Notes: generated by a model not told the origin, from the letters alone. Positions 38,776 through 50,398 are shown, counted from the first letter of the stretch. The stretch is DNA of 64,000 nucleotides from Biscogniauxia marginata (GCA_022695795.1 MU404140.1:69857-133856); one strand, 5' to 3'. Program-made: numbers and translations.

Positions 38776-39215
38776 TAACGTGTTTTATAAGCAAGTAAGC
38801 TATATAAGTAAGTAGGCCATTTAATTTCCTATATAAAATCGACTTTTTAAAATTTTATAACTTCGCATATAAAAGTCGTAAAAATCTTAAACCTTTTTTT
38901 TAGTTATATAATTATAAGGTTTAACTAAAAATAAAATTAAAAAGATAGAAAATGAAATGTATAAAGAAATACGTAAAAAGGTTTATACGTTTTATTTTAA
39001 TTTTAGTTTTTACGCGTTTTCTTTTTACGTCTTTTGAAATTCATTTTTTCGATTTTATTTTTAATTAAATCTTATAATTATATAACTAAAATAAAAAGTC
39101 CGAGACTTTTACGATTTTTACGCGCAAAGTTATAAATTTTTAAAAAAGTCAATTTTATATGGGAAATTAAGTAGCTTACTCACTTGTGTGGCTTACTTAC
39201 TTATAAGACACGTTA
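38776..39215. repeat. Foldback/MITE-like element copy D
   Basis: About 440 bases, starting TAACGTGTTTTATAAGCAAG and ending CTTATAAGACACGTTA. The two halves are inverted copies of each other around a short centre near 39010. Internal marker sequences are GGCCATTTAATTTCC on the left and GGGAAATTAAGTAGC on the right. Confidence 0.75.
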
Positions 39216-39434
39216 TATTATTATTTATAATATTATAATAATTTATTATTATTAAAAAGTAAAGTTAAAATATTAAATAATAATTAAATAATAAATAAAC
39301 TTAATATAAAATTTATAAAACATTTTAATTTTTATATTAAAAATCGAATATAAAACTTTAAACGCTTATTAATTCTAAATAATTACGAAAAATATTATAA
39401 AAAACTTAATATTATTATACTTCATATATTTAAT

Positions 39435-39871
39435 TAACATATCACATAAGCGAGTAAACGAAACAGGCTCGCAAACGAAATAGTTTTCTATATAAAATCG
39501 ACTTTTTCGAAAATTCATAACTTTACACATAAAAATCAGAAAAATCTCGAACCTTTTTTTCTAGTTATATAATTATATAATTTAATTAAAATGAAATTCA
39601 AAAAAATGAAATTCAAAAAAAAATTAAAAGTGAAATACATAAAAAAATACATAAAAAGGTTTATATGTTTTATTATAATTTTAGTTTTTACGTTTTTTTT
39701 TCGTATTCTTTATATTTTATTTTTTTTGAATTTTATAATTATATAACTAGAAAAAAAGGTTCGAGATTTTTCTGATTTTTATGTGTAAAGTTATGAATTT
39801 TCGAAAAAGTCGATTTTATATAGAAAACTATTTTGTTTGCGAGCCTGTTTCGTTTACTCGCTTATAAGTTA
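39435..39871. repeat. Foldback/MITE-like element copy A
   Basis: About 437 bases. The left half carries ATAAGCGAGTAAACGAAACA, TATAAAATCGACTTTTTCGA and AATCTCGAACC. The right half carries the inverse in order (GGTTCGAGATTTT, TCGAAAAAGTCGATTTTATA, TGTTTCGTTTACTCGCTTAT). It is the least mutated of the copies, so its termini are the best guide to the family. Confidence 0.8.
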
Positions 39872-40354
39872 AAGGTTTTTAAGGCTTCTCCCTTTTTAAT
39901 ATATATATTTAAAATAATAAATCGGCGATTTTTAATTAAAATAAGTCGATAATAAGTAGCTTTAAAATTTAATAAAAATAGTTTTTAAAAAAAGTAATAT
40001 TTTTTATTAATATATATAAAACCCCGTTTTTTTTTTCGAAAAAAAAACGTTTATTAAATACTTTATATATTTTCCCATTATAATATATATTATTAAATTT
40101 ATAACGAAATTTAAAAAGTGATTATATAAAATATACTTTTAAAATTAAACGTTATTAATTTTACCTTATTATAACTTAATAATAAAGATATTAACATTAT
40201 TTCAAGTGGTAAGGTGTATATTCGCGCTTAAAAAGCTTGGTATAACTAAACAAGATAACTGACATAAGTAATGGGCTTTGCTATTTTAAATACACTATTA
40301 TAACTTGTACTGGAAATCGCGAGGTGTCCATGTCCACCTACCTACAAGATCTTA

Positions 40355-42538
40355 CTATAGAAAGTCTAACTCTAAGGGGCCCCATCCATAATTCATCACA
40401 ACATCCTCACTGCCCCCAACACTGGTGGTATTTGCCATCGAGTTCCTTCCAGCGCCTTGAGGACTAGACACCAGTTGCTGGCCCACGGAGGGCATTCCAC
40501 ACTCTGAAATATCTCGCTCGTCTGGTATCTCTAAAAACCTATAACAGCTTGCCTTGCCAAGAATATCTTGCATAAGGATGAGTAGGCTGGCCATATGTGG
40601 CTTTAGCACATTCTGATAATTATCCTTAGGTCCTCCAAGCTGGCCATATGAGGACTGTGAAAAGTGCAACGGCCCATAGCTTGAGACAGCCCCAATCGTA
40701 GCAAGAAACTGGCGAAATATATGTGCTGCCTGGTGAGCATGAACCCAACCATCCGGGAAGGATTCCAAGATGTTGACAAGCATGGCGACTTCATCCCGGG
40801 CCGGGAATGGGGAGCAGTCTGCGGCATTGGTCATGAAAGTATACATGAGCACAAGGCCGACAGGGAATAGCCGACAGAGCGTTACTCGATTCAGAGGCAA
40901 TTGTCGTTGTTGAAACAGGGCCGAGGTAGATTGTAGGTGTTTTTGCGCAAACCGAAGAAGTTCAGCCCTCGAGATGACGGGCCCAAATGCGTTAAAATGA
41001 GATGGGTAATGAAGTAGTAAGAGTAGGAAATAATACCTAGCACTTAACCAGGTAATCGAATTATGTATTGGTATGTTATCATGTTCCAACGGCGAGACCA
41101 GGCACCCATTACTATACCAGTTTTCGACCTCGGCTCTGATGTCCTGGATTATGGCTCGTCGATCAGGATGGGTGAGAGAGCTGACTTCGGATTGTTTCCT
41201 GAAATGCACCTGCTGCAAAATTCGACCCTCCATCTGTCTAAGCTGTATTACGTGGCGACTCGTTTGTAAGACCAGGGCAAATTGGGTCCTGTCAGGGGAT
41301 GCGAACTCATCTACTGTCAGTCCGGGAAGGGGAACATCGGTATTCTCATCCGTGAGTGCAACTGGTAGCCCCAGCGAAGTCGCCATCATCCGGTCCAGGA
41401 CGTAGATGCTCCAGAACAGCCGGTGCCGCAGTTCGACCTCTGTTGCCGAAAGGGATTTCTCGTCTGAAGCTCGTCGCGTCAAGCCTAGGAGCATAGCTTG
41501 ACGAGAAACAATCCCTACGATGGACCATGCTGATGCGCCGGCAGGGTCGAAGAGCGAATATAAGGCAAGCAAGACGAGGATCTGGATCGATTCAATACCT
41601 TCTCTGCAAAGACATTCTTGGATAATGTCAGAATATGCAACCTCAAATTTTGATACAGTGTCGCTTGGAATCTGGCCAGCTCGCTGTAAAGTCGTACACC
41701 CAATGGCCATGATTAGGTATAGCAGAGTCGAGTCTGCATCTCGGCGTCGTTTAGCAAAGTCCCCAAACGTCTCTAGGTCACTTAAGACTTTATTTCGGTC
41801 GACGAATGGATATGCCCTATTGACATTCCGAAAATATGCATCTACGAACCGTCGCGCTGCTGCATCTGGAGGGAGACGCCGGGTGCTGGGGAGGCTCGGA
41901 CCCAGGGATACAGACTCAACAGACCGTTCCTCTGCGGTCTCAACCGAAGCCTGGATAACCGAATGATGACTCCGTGATGACACCGATCTGTCATCAGTGT
42001 TTACCTCAATGCTATGGTGGTCGACAATTGAATGGCCGTTCGGTAGTGATAGACTGTCTCGGGCTCCTTGGGGGGCCGATACTGGCGATCCCACATTCGG
42101 GATTCCATGGGCAGTAGGTGATGCATCTTGTAGGAGCTCCGTCAGGTCCGTACCGGTCTCTATAGCCTCAATGTTGGTGAGGCCGACAGGTAGATTCTGA
42201 TTGATGTATTGTGACAACCATTCAACGCGCATGCGCAAATGGTGTGTCTGGGCAGCGCTTGATGATGCTGGCGTGGAGAACGAGCATTTCTGCCCTGCGC
42301 TCGCACAAAGGGAGCACACGGGGAATGTCCGACTGCATTTCTTCTTGAATGAGCGGCACCTGTCGCACGCTGGAATACTCTTGGGTTTCGAAGCTGGTCG
42401 TAGGGGCTTTTCAGCTCCACTATCTGGGGAGGCGGATCGTGGCCGGTTGAGCGGCGCTGGTGGCATCGTATCACCGAGAGACGGAGACGTCCGGCTAACG
42501 CGGAATCGGTGAATCGACGATTTCATATCTGAAGACAT
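40355..42538 (-). CDS. Zn2Cys6 fungal transcription factor
   Basis: A single exon of 727 aa. The zinc cluster has C58, C61, C68, C75, C78 and C85 in the standard 2-6-6-2-6 spacing, preceded by a basic stretch. LRMRVEWLSQYINQNL after it may be the linker/dimerisation helix. The fungal_trans middle homology region runs from about residue 230 to 480, including DAYFRNVNRAYPFVDR and RLFWSIYVLDRMMATSLGLP, which is the typical signature. The protein should be a nuclear activator or repressor. It is divergent from the flavin monooxygenase gene with 622 bases between start codons, so it may regulate that gene and the rest of the 40-51.6 kb island. The stop lies about 150 bases beyond the edge of a RIP island. 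It is intronless, unlike most genes here. Confidence 0.9.
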   Translation of the reverse strand: MSSDMKSSIHRFRVSRTSPSLGDTMPPAPLNRPRSASPDSGAEKPLRPASKPKSIPACDRCRSFKKKCSRTFPVCSLCASAGQKCSFSTPASSSAAQTHHLRMRVEWLSQYINQNLPVGLTNIEAIETGTDLTELLQDASPTAHGIPNVGSPVSAPQGARDSLSLPNGHSIVDHHSIEVNTDDRSVSSRSHHSVIQASVETAEERSVESVSLGPSLPSTRRLPPDAAARRFVDAYFRNVNRAYPFVDRNKVLSDLETFGDFAKRRRDADSTLLYLIMAIGCTTLQRAGQIPSDTVSKFEVAYSDIIQECLCREGIESIQILVLLALYSLFDPAGASAWSIVGIVSRQAMLLGLTRRASDEKSLSATEVELRHRLFWSIYVLDRMMATSLGLPVALTDENTDVPLPGLTVDEFASPDRTQFALVLQTSRHVIQLRQMEGRILQQVHFRKQSEVSSLTHPDRRAIIQDIRAEVENWYSNGCLVSPLEHDNIPIHNSITWLSARYYFLLLLLHYPSHFNAFGPVISRAELLRFAQKHLQSTSALFQQRQLPLNRVTLCRLFPVGLVLMYTFMTNAADCSPFPARDEVAMLVNILESFPDGWVHAHQAAHIFRQFLATIGAVSSYGPLHFSQSSYGQLGGPKDNYQNVLKPHMASLLILMQDILGKASCYRFLEIPDERDISECGMPSVGQQLVSSPQGAGRNSMANTTSVGGSEDVVMNYGWGPLELDFL

Positions 42539-43160
42539 GCTGATCTAGTGGTCAGGGACGGGTTCGAAATCCGTCTGTATTCCACCACTCCCTTTCCCTG
42601 TACAGCGCACTTCTCACCCATGCTTCGCATTCCGTAGCGAATTATTTGGTACTTTCATCGGGAAATGCCCGGTGAGTGGTGTTGTTTTGATGGCCCTCTC
42701 CTCGTTACATAACGTAGAGCCCACATGTGTAGCAGTTGAAGAGTCAGCACCCGGAGCGTACGGGGTGGTAGAGAGAGCGTGGCTAAGACCCTAGCCGTGT
42801 CAAGCACGAGCCGCGCCATCAGTGGTTATTGACCCTAGCGGGACCCATCAGGGTCTAGCATGTGGGTTTTGGACTATTTCGGGCTCATCGCCGAGGACTA
42901 CCTAAGCTTGAGAGTGGTACCGACGATGGTCGGCCACTTGGCGGTAGAAATTGCCCCATTTGGTAACATGAAATATGGGTTATTGCAGATGTTTCGTCTT
43001 CGTTGCGATTGCTCATCATAATCGAAACATATGTAGTTCAAAACGTTTGCTCCGAATTAGTGAGCCCACCATGTATAAGACTTGCACGCAATTTTGGGAC
43101 GAGTCTGCGTACAAGCAGACACGTGAATACAAGAGCCGTACAGTACCTAGGTAACACGCC
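42539..43160. promoter_or_regulatory. Divergent promoter between the Zn2Cys6 regulator and the flavin monooxygenase
   Basis: This is the shared upstream region of two divergent genes. CGG direct pairs occur at 42752-42763 (CGGAGCGTACGG) and in the TCGGCCACTTGGCGG stretch near 42930; they are candidate half-site pairs for a Zn2Cys6 dimer. That use is inference. A tRNA-like fragment near 42541-42590 is discussed among the rejected items. Confidence 0.4.
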
Positions 43161-44748
43161 ATGTCGCCAACCTACCTCGAAAACAGGTTGAACGTCGATC
43201 GTGTTGCTATTATCGGCGCCGGGCCCTGTGGACTTGCTGCTGCTAAGTAAGGTATAACAATCAATCTCATGTGATATTTGCGGCTGACCAATCATGGAAA
43301 GGTACCTCGTTGCAGAAAAGAAGTTTTCGAAGATCGAGGTCTTTGAGCAACGATCAACCGTTGGAGGAATATGGAACTATACTCCTCTAAGTGTTGTTGA
43401 CAACGAGTTCACGATCCCACGAACTCGACCTAGCACATTACCAGATACAGCAATATGGGCAAATGAACTCACCGGGCCACAGTTTGTGTCCCCTGTTTAT
43501 AACTTCTTAGAGACCAATATCCCCCACACACTCATGAACTATTCAGACCGAAGGTTCCCGGAGGGCTCTCCGTTATTCCCCGGGCATGCAGTCGTCAGGC
43601 AGTATCTTGAAGACTATGCCAGAGAACTACAATCAGTGTTGAGTCTTCATACACAAGTGCTAAGTGTCCAGAAGATCCTGAACGGGGCGCAAAGTTGTTG
43701 GGAATTAGAAGTATTAGACATGAAAACCAACTGGAAGCGAACCATTAAGTTCGATGCAGTTGTAGTGGCTAGCGGTCACTACAATGACCCCTTCATTCCC
43801 GACATCAAAGGACTTGACGAATTTGACCGGATGTATCCCGGGTGCGTTTCTCACTCCAAGTTTTACAGGCTTCCGGATCAGTACGAAGGCAAAGTAAGCC
43901 CATAGCCGCTTGCAATATGAGAACACGGAGGCTGATATCACTCTTAGAAAGTAGTGATCGTGGGAAACTCTGCCTCTGGTATTGATCTGAGCGCACAGAT
44001 CTCAACTGTCTGCCAAAAGCCCATCATTGTCTCGGAAAAGATCAAGCCTGTGGCGGTAGTTGAAGAAAAGCCATGGGCCAAACTAGTGCCGGAGATAAAG
44101 GAATTCTTACCAGCAGAGCGTGCAGTGAAATTTAGTGACGGTAGTTTGGAAAAGAACATCGACGCAGTAGTGTTTTGCACAGGATATTTCTACTCGTTCC
44201 CGTTTTTGAAGTCGCTATCCCCGGCTGTCATCACGAACGGATCTTATGCGAAGCATCTGTATGAACATATACTCTACATCGATGATCCTACGCTCAGCTT
44301 CTTAGGAATTCCCCAGCGGGTGGTGCCATTCCCCATATCCGAAGCACAGGCAGGTTACGTGGCAAGACTGTGGGCAGGTCGACTACCACTACCGCCACAC
44401 GCGATTATGCTAGAGTGGGAGTCGAAGATGCTAAATGAAAAGGGAGAAAGTAAATTCCTGCATAACCTGGCCTTCCCAAAGGATGTTGATTACATTAATC
44501 GACTGCATGCCATATCTTTGTCTGCAGAGAAAGCTCAAGGGCTTGATAATAACGGCGATGGAAAGCTTCCACCCTTTTGGGGAATCGATAAGGCATGGGT
44601 ACGTGAGAGATTCCCACTGATCAAAATCGCATCGAGAGCTCTGGGGGAGAAAAGACGGGACGTGAAAACTCTTGAAGAGCTAGGGTTTGATTATCAATCC
44701 TGGAGTGTTGCTATTGCGGATAAAGCGAGGGATGGTCTTGATGGATGA
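43161..44748 (+). CDS. Flavin-containing monooxygenase (FMO-like)
   Basis: Three exons, 43161-43246, 43302-43893 and 43948-44748 (introns 55 and 54 bp), give 492 aa. The first dinucleotide-binding motif IIGAGPCGLAAAK is at residues 18-30 and is split by intron 1. FEQRSTVGGIWNYTP follows, typical of FMOs. The family fingerprint appears as YPGCVSHSKFY (207-217), close to FxGxxxHxxx(F/W). The NADPH-binding motif is VIVGNSASGIDLS (229-241), and VFCTGYFYSFPFL is the late FMO motif. The enzyme should oxygenate a soft nucleophile or a ketone using NADPH and oxygen; N-/S-oxidation and Baeyer-Villiger activity cannot be told apart. It is divergent from a regulator gene and next to a transporter gene. 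The sequence appears intact. Confidence 0.9.
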
Positions 44749-46241
44749 TACAGGGAAGCCATTAAATGTACTATCCGCCAGTTGCATGTTCCTTGCCCAG
44801 ACACAAATACTACTATGCTAATAAATACCAAGTCTCACGACAAACTAATTCACAAATTTGTAAGTAGACCTAGTGGCTTCTACTTTAGAGGCTTCAATAG
44901 TTAGTACGTTGCTAAGCGAACTTGACAGCTACTGTGTCTTGTCGACAGCATATAAGTCAACACACCCCCCCCTGTGAACCTCCCTAGTCACGACCCACCA
45001 TTTTCCCATATAAAACCACAAAAACTTACTGATTTCACATTTAAATAACTCCGTGAATAATAGCACTATAAACAAGTAAAATATATAATATTAAACAGTT
45101 TTAATGATAATACTTATATATATTAAATTGAAAAATTATAAGATAGTTATTTATAAGTTAATTTTAATTTTCTTAATATTTTATATTGATACGAAAAAAC
45201 AGAGGGACCTATAATTAAGTTTTCTTATATGTTATCTAGGTTTATATAGCGTATATCACGTTCGTTAAACTATATTTAAGCCTTTTTAAGCATTGTATTA
45301 TATATATAATTTATTAATAAATTTATTAAACCTTAAAATTTTAAATAACCTAATAAGTAAAATAAGTAAAACTAGAAATTTTAAAGGTTTAATTTATTTA
45401 TATATATATATTTTTTTTAATTATTATTTATTAAAATTAAGATAAATTTAAAAAAATGAATATATAAAAATTTTATATAAAAATCATTTATTAATTATAT
45501 ATGTTTTATTATATTTATAAAATTAATTGTTATAAATATATTATATATTTTAATTTAATTAAATAATTAACCTTTATTTTTATTTATTATGTTTTTTAAG
45601 TTTTTAAATTCTAATAAATTTATTAGTAATTTATATATAAAAATATTAAAAAATATTAATTTTATCTTTAAATTATACTTTAATAATATAAATAAATAAA
45701 ATAATATATATTTTGTTATATTTAAATAGTTATATTGTTATTTAAATGTGATTTCAGCGATTTTATATATAAAAATAAAGTTTATAACTAAAAAGGGTTA
45801 TAAAAAGAGGAGGGAGGAGGGGGGGGTGTTAACTTAAAAGACATTTAATATACATTAAAGACAATTATAATTATATAGACTAATATACTGATAAGCCGTT
45901 AAGAAACAATTTAACCTTGTTAATAATGCCGAATTAGCACTATCAGTGGGCCATTCCTAAATAAATTCCAATGGCTTTTTAGAAAGCTACTGCTGTTAGT
46001 ACTATACGCAGTTCGGACAAAAATGTTCTCAAACATGCTGGGGGCTAACGTCGGGAGTAAGGGGTGAGCTAGAGGCTCCAAACTTCATCGGACATTTGTT
46101 TCGTATAAATACGCTCAAACAATTCAACAGCAACTTTACATGAATTCCGGGCCCTTGACGACAATAATTAATACACTACCTAGAAAAGTTACAACCCGCC
46201 ACAGTCGTACTCTTGTTGTTCTAAACACCCTGCGTCATCAA
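44749..46241. other. Intergenic region holding an AT-rich inverted-repeat element
   Basis: This lies between two convergent genes. The centre is the AT-rich element listed at 44957-45834. The flanks (44749-44956 and 45835-46241) have normal composition with no supported gene. Confidence 0.55.
44957..45834. mobile_element. AT-rich element with C-rich/G-rich terminal inverted repeats
   Basis: The left end begins GTCAACACACCCCCCCC, and the right end reads GGGGGGGTGTTAAC, its imperfect inverse. A second inverted pair lies just inside: CTGATTTCACATTTAAATAAC at 45031-45051 against GTTATTTAAATGTGATTTCAG on the right. The interior of about 650 bases is RIP-like with no coding potential. It resembles a small non-autonomous DNA transposon. 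A clear target duplication is not seen. Confidence 0.55.
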
Positions 46242-47929
46242 TCAAGCCTCTTCTCCCTGCTCTGACGAATACTCGTCCGTCTGAACTCGCTTCTGCATGG
46301 CTTTCTGAGTCATTGGAATGACAAATGAAGTCCATATCGTCAGGACGATAACAAAGGCGAGAGCGCTGGGCCACCCATGTGTTTTCGCGAAATGCGGTGC
46401 TTGAGAGCTTGGAAATTGTAGCTGCTGGAAAGGAATCAGAACTGCTGGCCCAACAGATGTCATTAAACCAAGAATAAATGCGCGTTTCTGCTGATCACCG
46501 CCGCAAGTTTCGTTCACCCAGCCAGCTAGAAGGGGCGTAAAGCAACCATAGGTACCACAGGCAATGAATACGACCATCTTTAGCCCATGGGGTACATCCC
46601 ATGCCGACAGAATCGCGTAACAGATAGTCAGAATCAAACCGACGGCTAGACATACTGGGCCTCGGTTTCCGATCTTGTCTGCCACATAGCCGGTAATCAA
46701 CATGGTGAAGAAGTTAACGGCACCCATTGCTGTCGGTATGTTATTGATTTGTGGAATTGTAAAATAGCCCGTCGATTTGAGATAGAGTGTGAAATATTGC
46801 ATCACGTAGGACCCAACGGTTAGTGACCACAAGGCATATCCTATCACAAAGCAGTATAATTGCCAGCTGGTAGCGACTCTCTTGAATACGGTTAAATCCA
46901 GCTTTCCGAAAGGCTTGCGCCCCTCTTCCTCTATTCGTTCCTGGGCACGTCGACGTTCCCATTCATTGAGATACCAAGCATTAGATTGGTGAGGTGTATC
47001 AGGGTGGCATAACTAGATAACCAATCAATAAAGCTCAGCTCCTGAAGTTCAAAAAGTTCTTTTTCATAATATCTACTCACCACGCCATAGATGGCCACAG
47101 GAATTGCCAGAACGAAATCGAATATGAACAACCACCGCCACGCTGAGAGGCCTCCTTTACCGTTCATTCCGGTATACAACGCCGCTTGTAGGTAACCCGA
47201 GAACATCTGGCCGAGGACCCCTGAAATGACAAAAAGGGCCGAACGGCGGGCAAGTTCAGACTTTCGGTACCAACTTCCGAGAGTATATTCGATTCCAGGC
47301 CAAGCGGCAGACTCAAATAGACCAATACAGAAACGAAGTGCGTAGAACTGCGGAGCTGTGTTGCACTTGTATAAAAAGAGCACGAAAACCGACCAGCACA
47401 TAAGACAAGAAGGAAGCCAGTATCTCGGACGGATCACCGTAATAACCAAGTTCGCGAATGGCGCCCCTACCAGCTGCCCAGCATTGAAGAACGTATTCAT
47501 CCATGATAGCTCGTTGCCAGCTCCAAAGCCCAGCTCTTCCTGCATGCCTGACGCCCAGGCGTTGGTCACATTATTGCTGTCAAGCCACTTAATAAAAAAG
47601 CATAAGCAGGAGTAAGACAGTAAGAACCAATCGAGCTTGAAGATGAGCCGCTTTTCTTCCTTTGTTGTCCCGGGCTCGTGCCAGTGAAAGAAACCAGTAA
47701 GTCCAGGATAACTGGTTCGTACGACCTGGACTGGCCCTTTGTCTGAAATAGGGTCGCCATTAGAGCTTGGTGACTTGCTCGCGATATTCTGTGCCGTTTC
47801 GTTGGTCTTGGCCGCTTGGATGTCTTCTGTCGGTGCCGTCATTCTCCTTCGATTTGGTCGGTGAGGATAAACAGATGCTATTTTGCTGCTGCTATTGCAC
47901 TCGTGAGCTCTAATGAAGATTGGCTTCAT
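46242..47929 (-). CDS. MFS transporter of the Dal5/anion:cation symporter family
   Basis: Two exons, 47929-47081 and 47012-46242 (intron 68 bp, phase 0), give 539 aa. The start at 47929 adds 29 residues before a second in-frame ATG (MTAPTEDIQ) that may be the real start. About twelve hydrophobic segments are visible. WLDSNNVTNAWASGMQEELG after the first helix is diagnostic of the Dal5/Tna1/Seo1 group, as are RFCIGLFESAAWPGIEYTLG and the loop HQSNAWYLNEWERRRAQERI. Family members import allantoate, nicotinate, pantothenate, biotin or other organic anions at the plasma membrane. An organic-acid substrate is therefore likely, and fits the PdxA-like acid dehydrogenase nearby. It is divergent from the alpha/beta hydrolase gene across 616 bases. 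Confidence 0.9.
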
Positions 47930-48545
47930 TCCCTTAGAGTATTGCTCCTATAGTCTTCACTTCGACTTTATGATAGCTATCGCGACGTTCCTAAGTGATG
48001 GCGACCTAGAACGGGATGAGCACGCCATGTCGATTTCCACATTACCAGTCGCGTCCACGATATTTTAGCGGGCTCAGGTGGAGATGAACCATGAGTAGTG
48101 GAGTAGCCACAGTGATAATGAGGAGATAATCATGCCCCATACAGTAGTTTCTGACCGGACCTTGACCGACCATGGCTTAGACTACCTAGCTAAATTGTAC
48201 CTATCAGGCTTCAGCCCTTGGAGACAGCCTACCTTGATATAATAATACGTACCCTATGATCTGATAATCGCAGGGATATACATACCATTCACGCTCTAGC
48301 TCAATACTATGTAACTTAGAAATTGCATAGATACCTAGTCCAAGCTCGACCCGGGCTATCCTAAACAAATTAGCTAAGACGAACATCGCGTTGGTCCAAG
48401 ATCATTCCACCTCTCCTTTTCTCTTCTCTAGGTCTCGTTCGAAGCCGTGAACTTGGATCCTTCTAGGAACCCGTGATTGCCTTGTCCCGAATTATCAGCG
48501 CCCACCACTATAGTCGGGTTGATTGAGTATTGGTCCTACCTAATA
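47930..48545. promoter_or_regulatory. Divergent promoter between transporter and hydrolase genes
   Basis: This is the shared upstream region of the Dal5-type transporter (-) and the alpha/beta hydrolase (+). No coding region is supported and no certain operator was identified. Confidence 0.35.
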
Positions 48546-49615
48546 ATGGTTGATTTCGCTGAGATCAACGGCGCCCGGCTTGCTTACCAGATATGCGGGC
48601 CCGCCGGCGCTCCTCTGGTAATCACGCTGCACGGCGGTAGAGGCTTTGGTTGGTCATCTCGATGCCCCGGAGTAATGTAAATGCATGTGATATTCTAAAA
48701 ACCTATAGGTGACCACCGGTCAGACTTCAAGGCCTACGGACCGCTTGGTAGCAAGTATAGAGTATTGTCCTTCGACTACCGTGGACATGGGCAAAGCAGC
48801 CCCACCAAGCCGTATACTTTCGAACAGATAGTAGACGATATTGAAGCTGTACGGCAGCACTTCGCCGGTCCTGATACTAAAGTGATCATTTGTGGTGGCA
48901 GCTTCGGCGGGTTCCTTGCTCAACACTATGCAATTAAATATGCACACCACGTATATCGTCTCATTCTCCGAGGAACTGCGCCTTCATATCACCGTGAGAG
49001 ACTCTTGACAAATGGATGCCAGCAAATATTAAAGCTTACATGAGCGTTAGAGGAAGAAGATGCCATAAAAATCCTCGAACAGAGGATGTCTAGGGCACCG
49101 AGTTTTTCGGTTGAAATGCTTAAGAACAAAGTGTTTGGTACTTTCGAGAGTGACTCGGAATTTAGCCTCGTACACTTTGCTATGCTTCCTCTATATAGCG
49201 AGTCCTTTGACCCAGATGCAGCGTTGAACAGCGTGCTAAACAATGTGTACAACGCGGAGGCACACAGTGAGTCTCGATATCAGACCAATCCACAGTGTTC
49301 TCGGTTCTAATAGAGTTAGATGACCTTTATTCAGAGCAAGAAAAGTATTTCGACTACAGAGACAAGTTGCATATGATCACTGCAAAGACTCTTGTGATCG
49401 TCGGTGATAAGGACTGGATATGCCCTCCAGGTTGGCTAGCATCTGATGAATACTACAGGGCTGGAACAGGCTAACTGTTTGAAGAAAATTCGATATACAT
49501 TGCCTCGAAAATACCAAATGCAACACTTTTCATCGTCAAGAATGCCAATCATAGTGTCCATCTGGAGAAGAACAAAGAGGTGTTAAACAAGATTCGAGAT
49601 TACTTGGCAAACTGA
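48546..49615 (+). pseudogene. Alpha/beta hydrolase (proline iminopeptidase-like) with in-frame stop
   Basis: Exons 48546-48648, 48709-48993, 49051-49266 and 49335 onward keep one frame. HGGRGFGDHRSDF (oxyanion region), SFDYRGHGQSSP, the nucleophile elbow GGSFGG and the acid segment VIVGDKDWICPP are all present. A TAA at 49472-49474 then stops the frame. The same frame continues for 46 codons after it (LFEENSIYIASKIPNATLFI and so on) and contains the expected catalytic histidine in NHSVH, ending with TGA at 49613. CAA to TAA is one C-to-T change in CpA context. A 39-bp GT-AG segment (49431-49469) just before the stop would not remove it. Either the gene is inactivated, or it ends early without its histidine. 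When intact, such enzymes release N-terminal proline or cleave esters/lactones. Confidence 0.72.
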
Positions 49616-50398
49616 GTTTTGGTTAATGTGTTGACCCGTAACAAGGCATCTAGAAATCGGTCGCCTAGGCAGTTCTCTCCCATGTGACCCTGATAGACCG
49701 CGTGTCTCCTAGGGTAGTGTAACAGGTAACTAGTCTAGCCTCTAGAAGCTTGGGTCCAAAAGTCCTGAGCAAGTTTTTAACTCTATGTTTTATTTCTGAT
49801 TGTCTCGAAGTCTATAGAGGACGAACTCCTGAATTTGATCGTTTATTACAGAAGAGCGTATTGGAGCTTATTGGAGCTATCCGAGGATTGAATCTCAATC
49901 CCCCCCTTTATTGTAGCGCAGCGAGGTGATCTTTCGCGAAGGCTAAACGCTCGCAACTATTGTGCATCTATCGTCGTCGACTATCGTCAATACTCCCTCG
50001 GCCGAACTTCGGAATCTAGAAAGCCCGGAGGAGAGTTCCTCGTATGTTTTGTGGAGGAAGGGTCTTACTAACCTAGTACATACTACGTAGCATGACCGTG
50101 GGGTAACTGGGGGAATGCTCCCCAAGAGATGGGATGGAGATGTAGTGATGGTAACCTGTCATCTGTTCCTTGGCGTCTCGCTTGCAGGAAGATGGTGGTA
50201 GTGCCCCATGTCTCTGCCATATGGTATCTCGACGACTATAGCCAAGGTGTTTCTGAGAGCTTGGGGAATTTCCGGTCTATTAACCGAGTCCTTCTAAATG
50301 GACTTGACGGAACTGGTTATTATTTTAATTTTAGAACCTACGAGCACTGGTGTATTTACTTTGTAAACAGTACTAGCACCAACAAATTTCGAGTTAAT
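49616..50398. other. Intergenic region upstream of the PdxA-like gene
   Basis: It contains no supported gene. An open frame continues upstream of the PdxA-like start for 90 codons (from 50129), but that stretch does not resemble the family and is probably untranslated leader. Confidence 0.45.

Larger units (their letters stand above)
34357..40354. mobile_element. RIP-degraded island of nested inverted-repeat elements
   Basis: From about 34600 to 40230 the DNA is extremely AT-rich, with CpA and TpG rare while CpG persists. No gene is supported; the open frame at 34837-35034 is a chance product of composition. The island contains several related foldback elements that start TAACGT and end ACGTTA, listed separately, one of which is split by another insertion. 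The stretch 39900-40230 shows no recognisable repeat. The final 120 bases lead into the 3' side of the next regulator gene. Confidence 0.75.

Noticed and set aside
42541..42590. tRNA-like stretch with TAGTGGTCAGG and GGTTCGAAATCC
   Set aside because: A T-arm can be folded (ACGGG/TCCGT around TTCGAAA), but only about ten bases separate the A-box-like and B-box-like parts. No anticodon arm fits and no matching 5' acceptor strand is present. At most it is a deleted tRNA fragment.
49431..49469. 39-bp GT-AG segment as an intron in the hydrolase gene
   Set aside because: It is too short to be likely in this genome, and removing it leaves the TAA at 49472 in frame.
50129..50398. In-frame 90-codon N-terminal extension of the PdxA-like protein
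   Set aside because: The conserved PdxA N-terminus begins right after the ATG at 50399; the extension has no family similarity and is not a clear targeting sequence.
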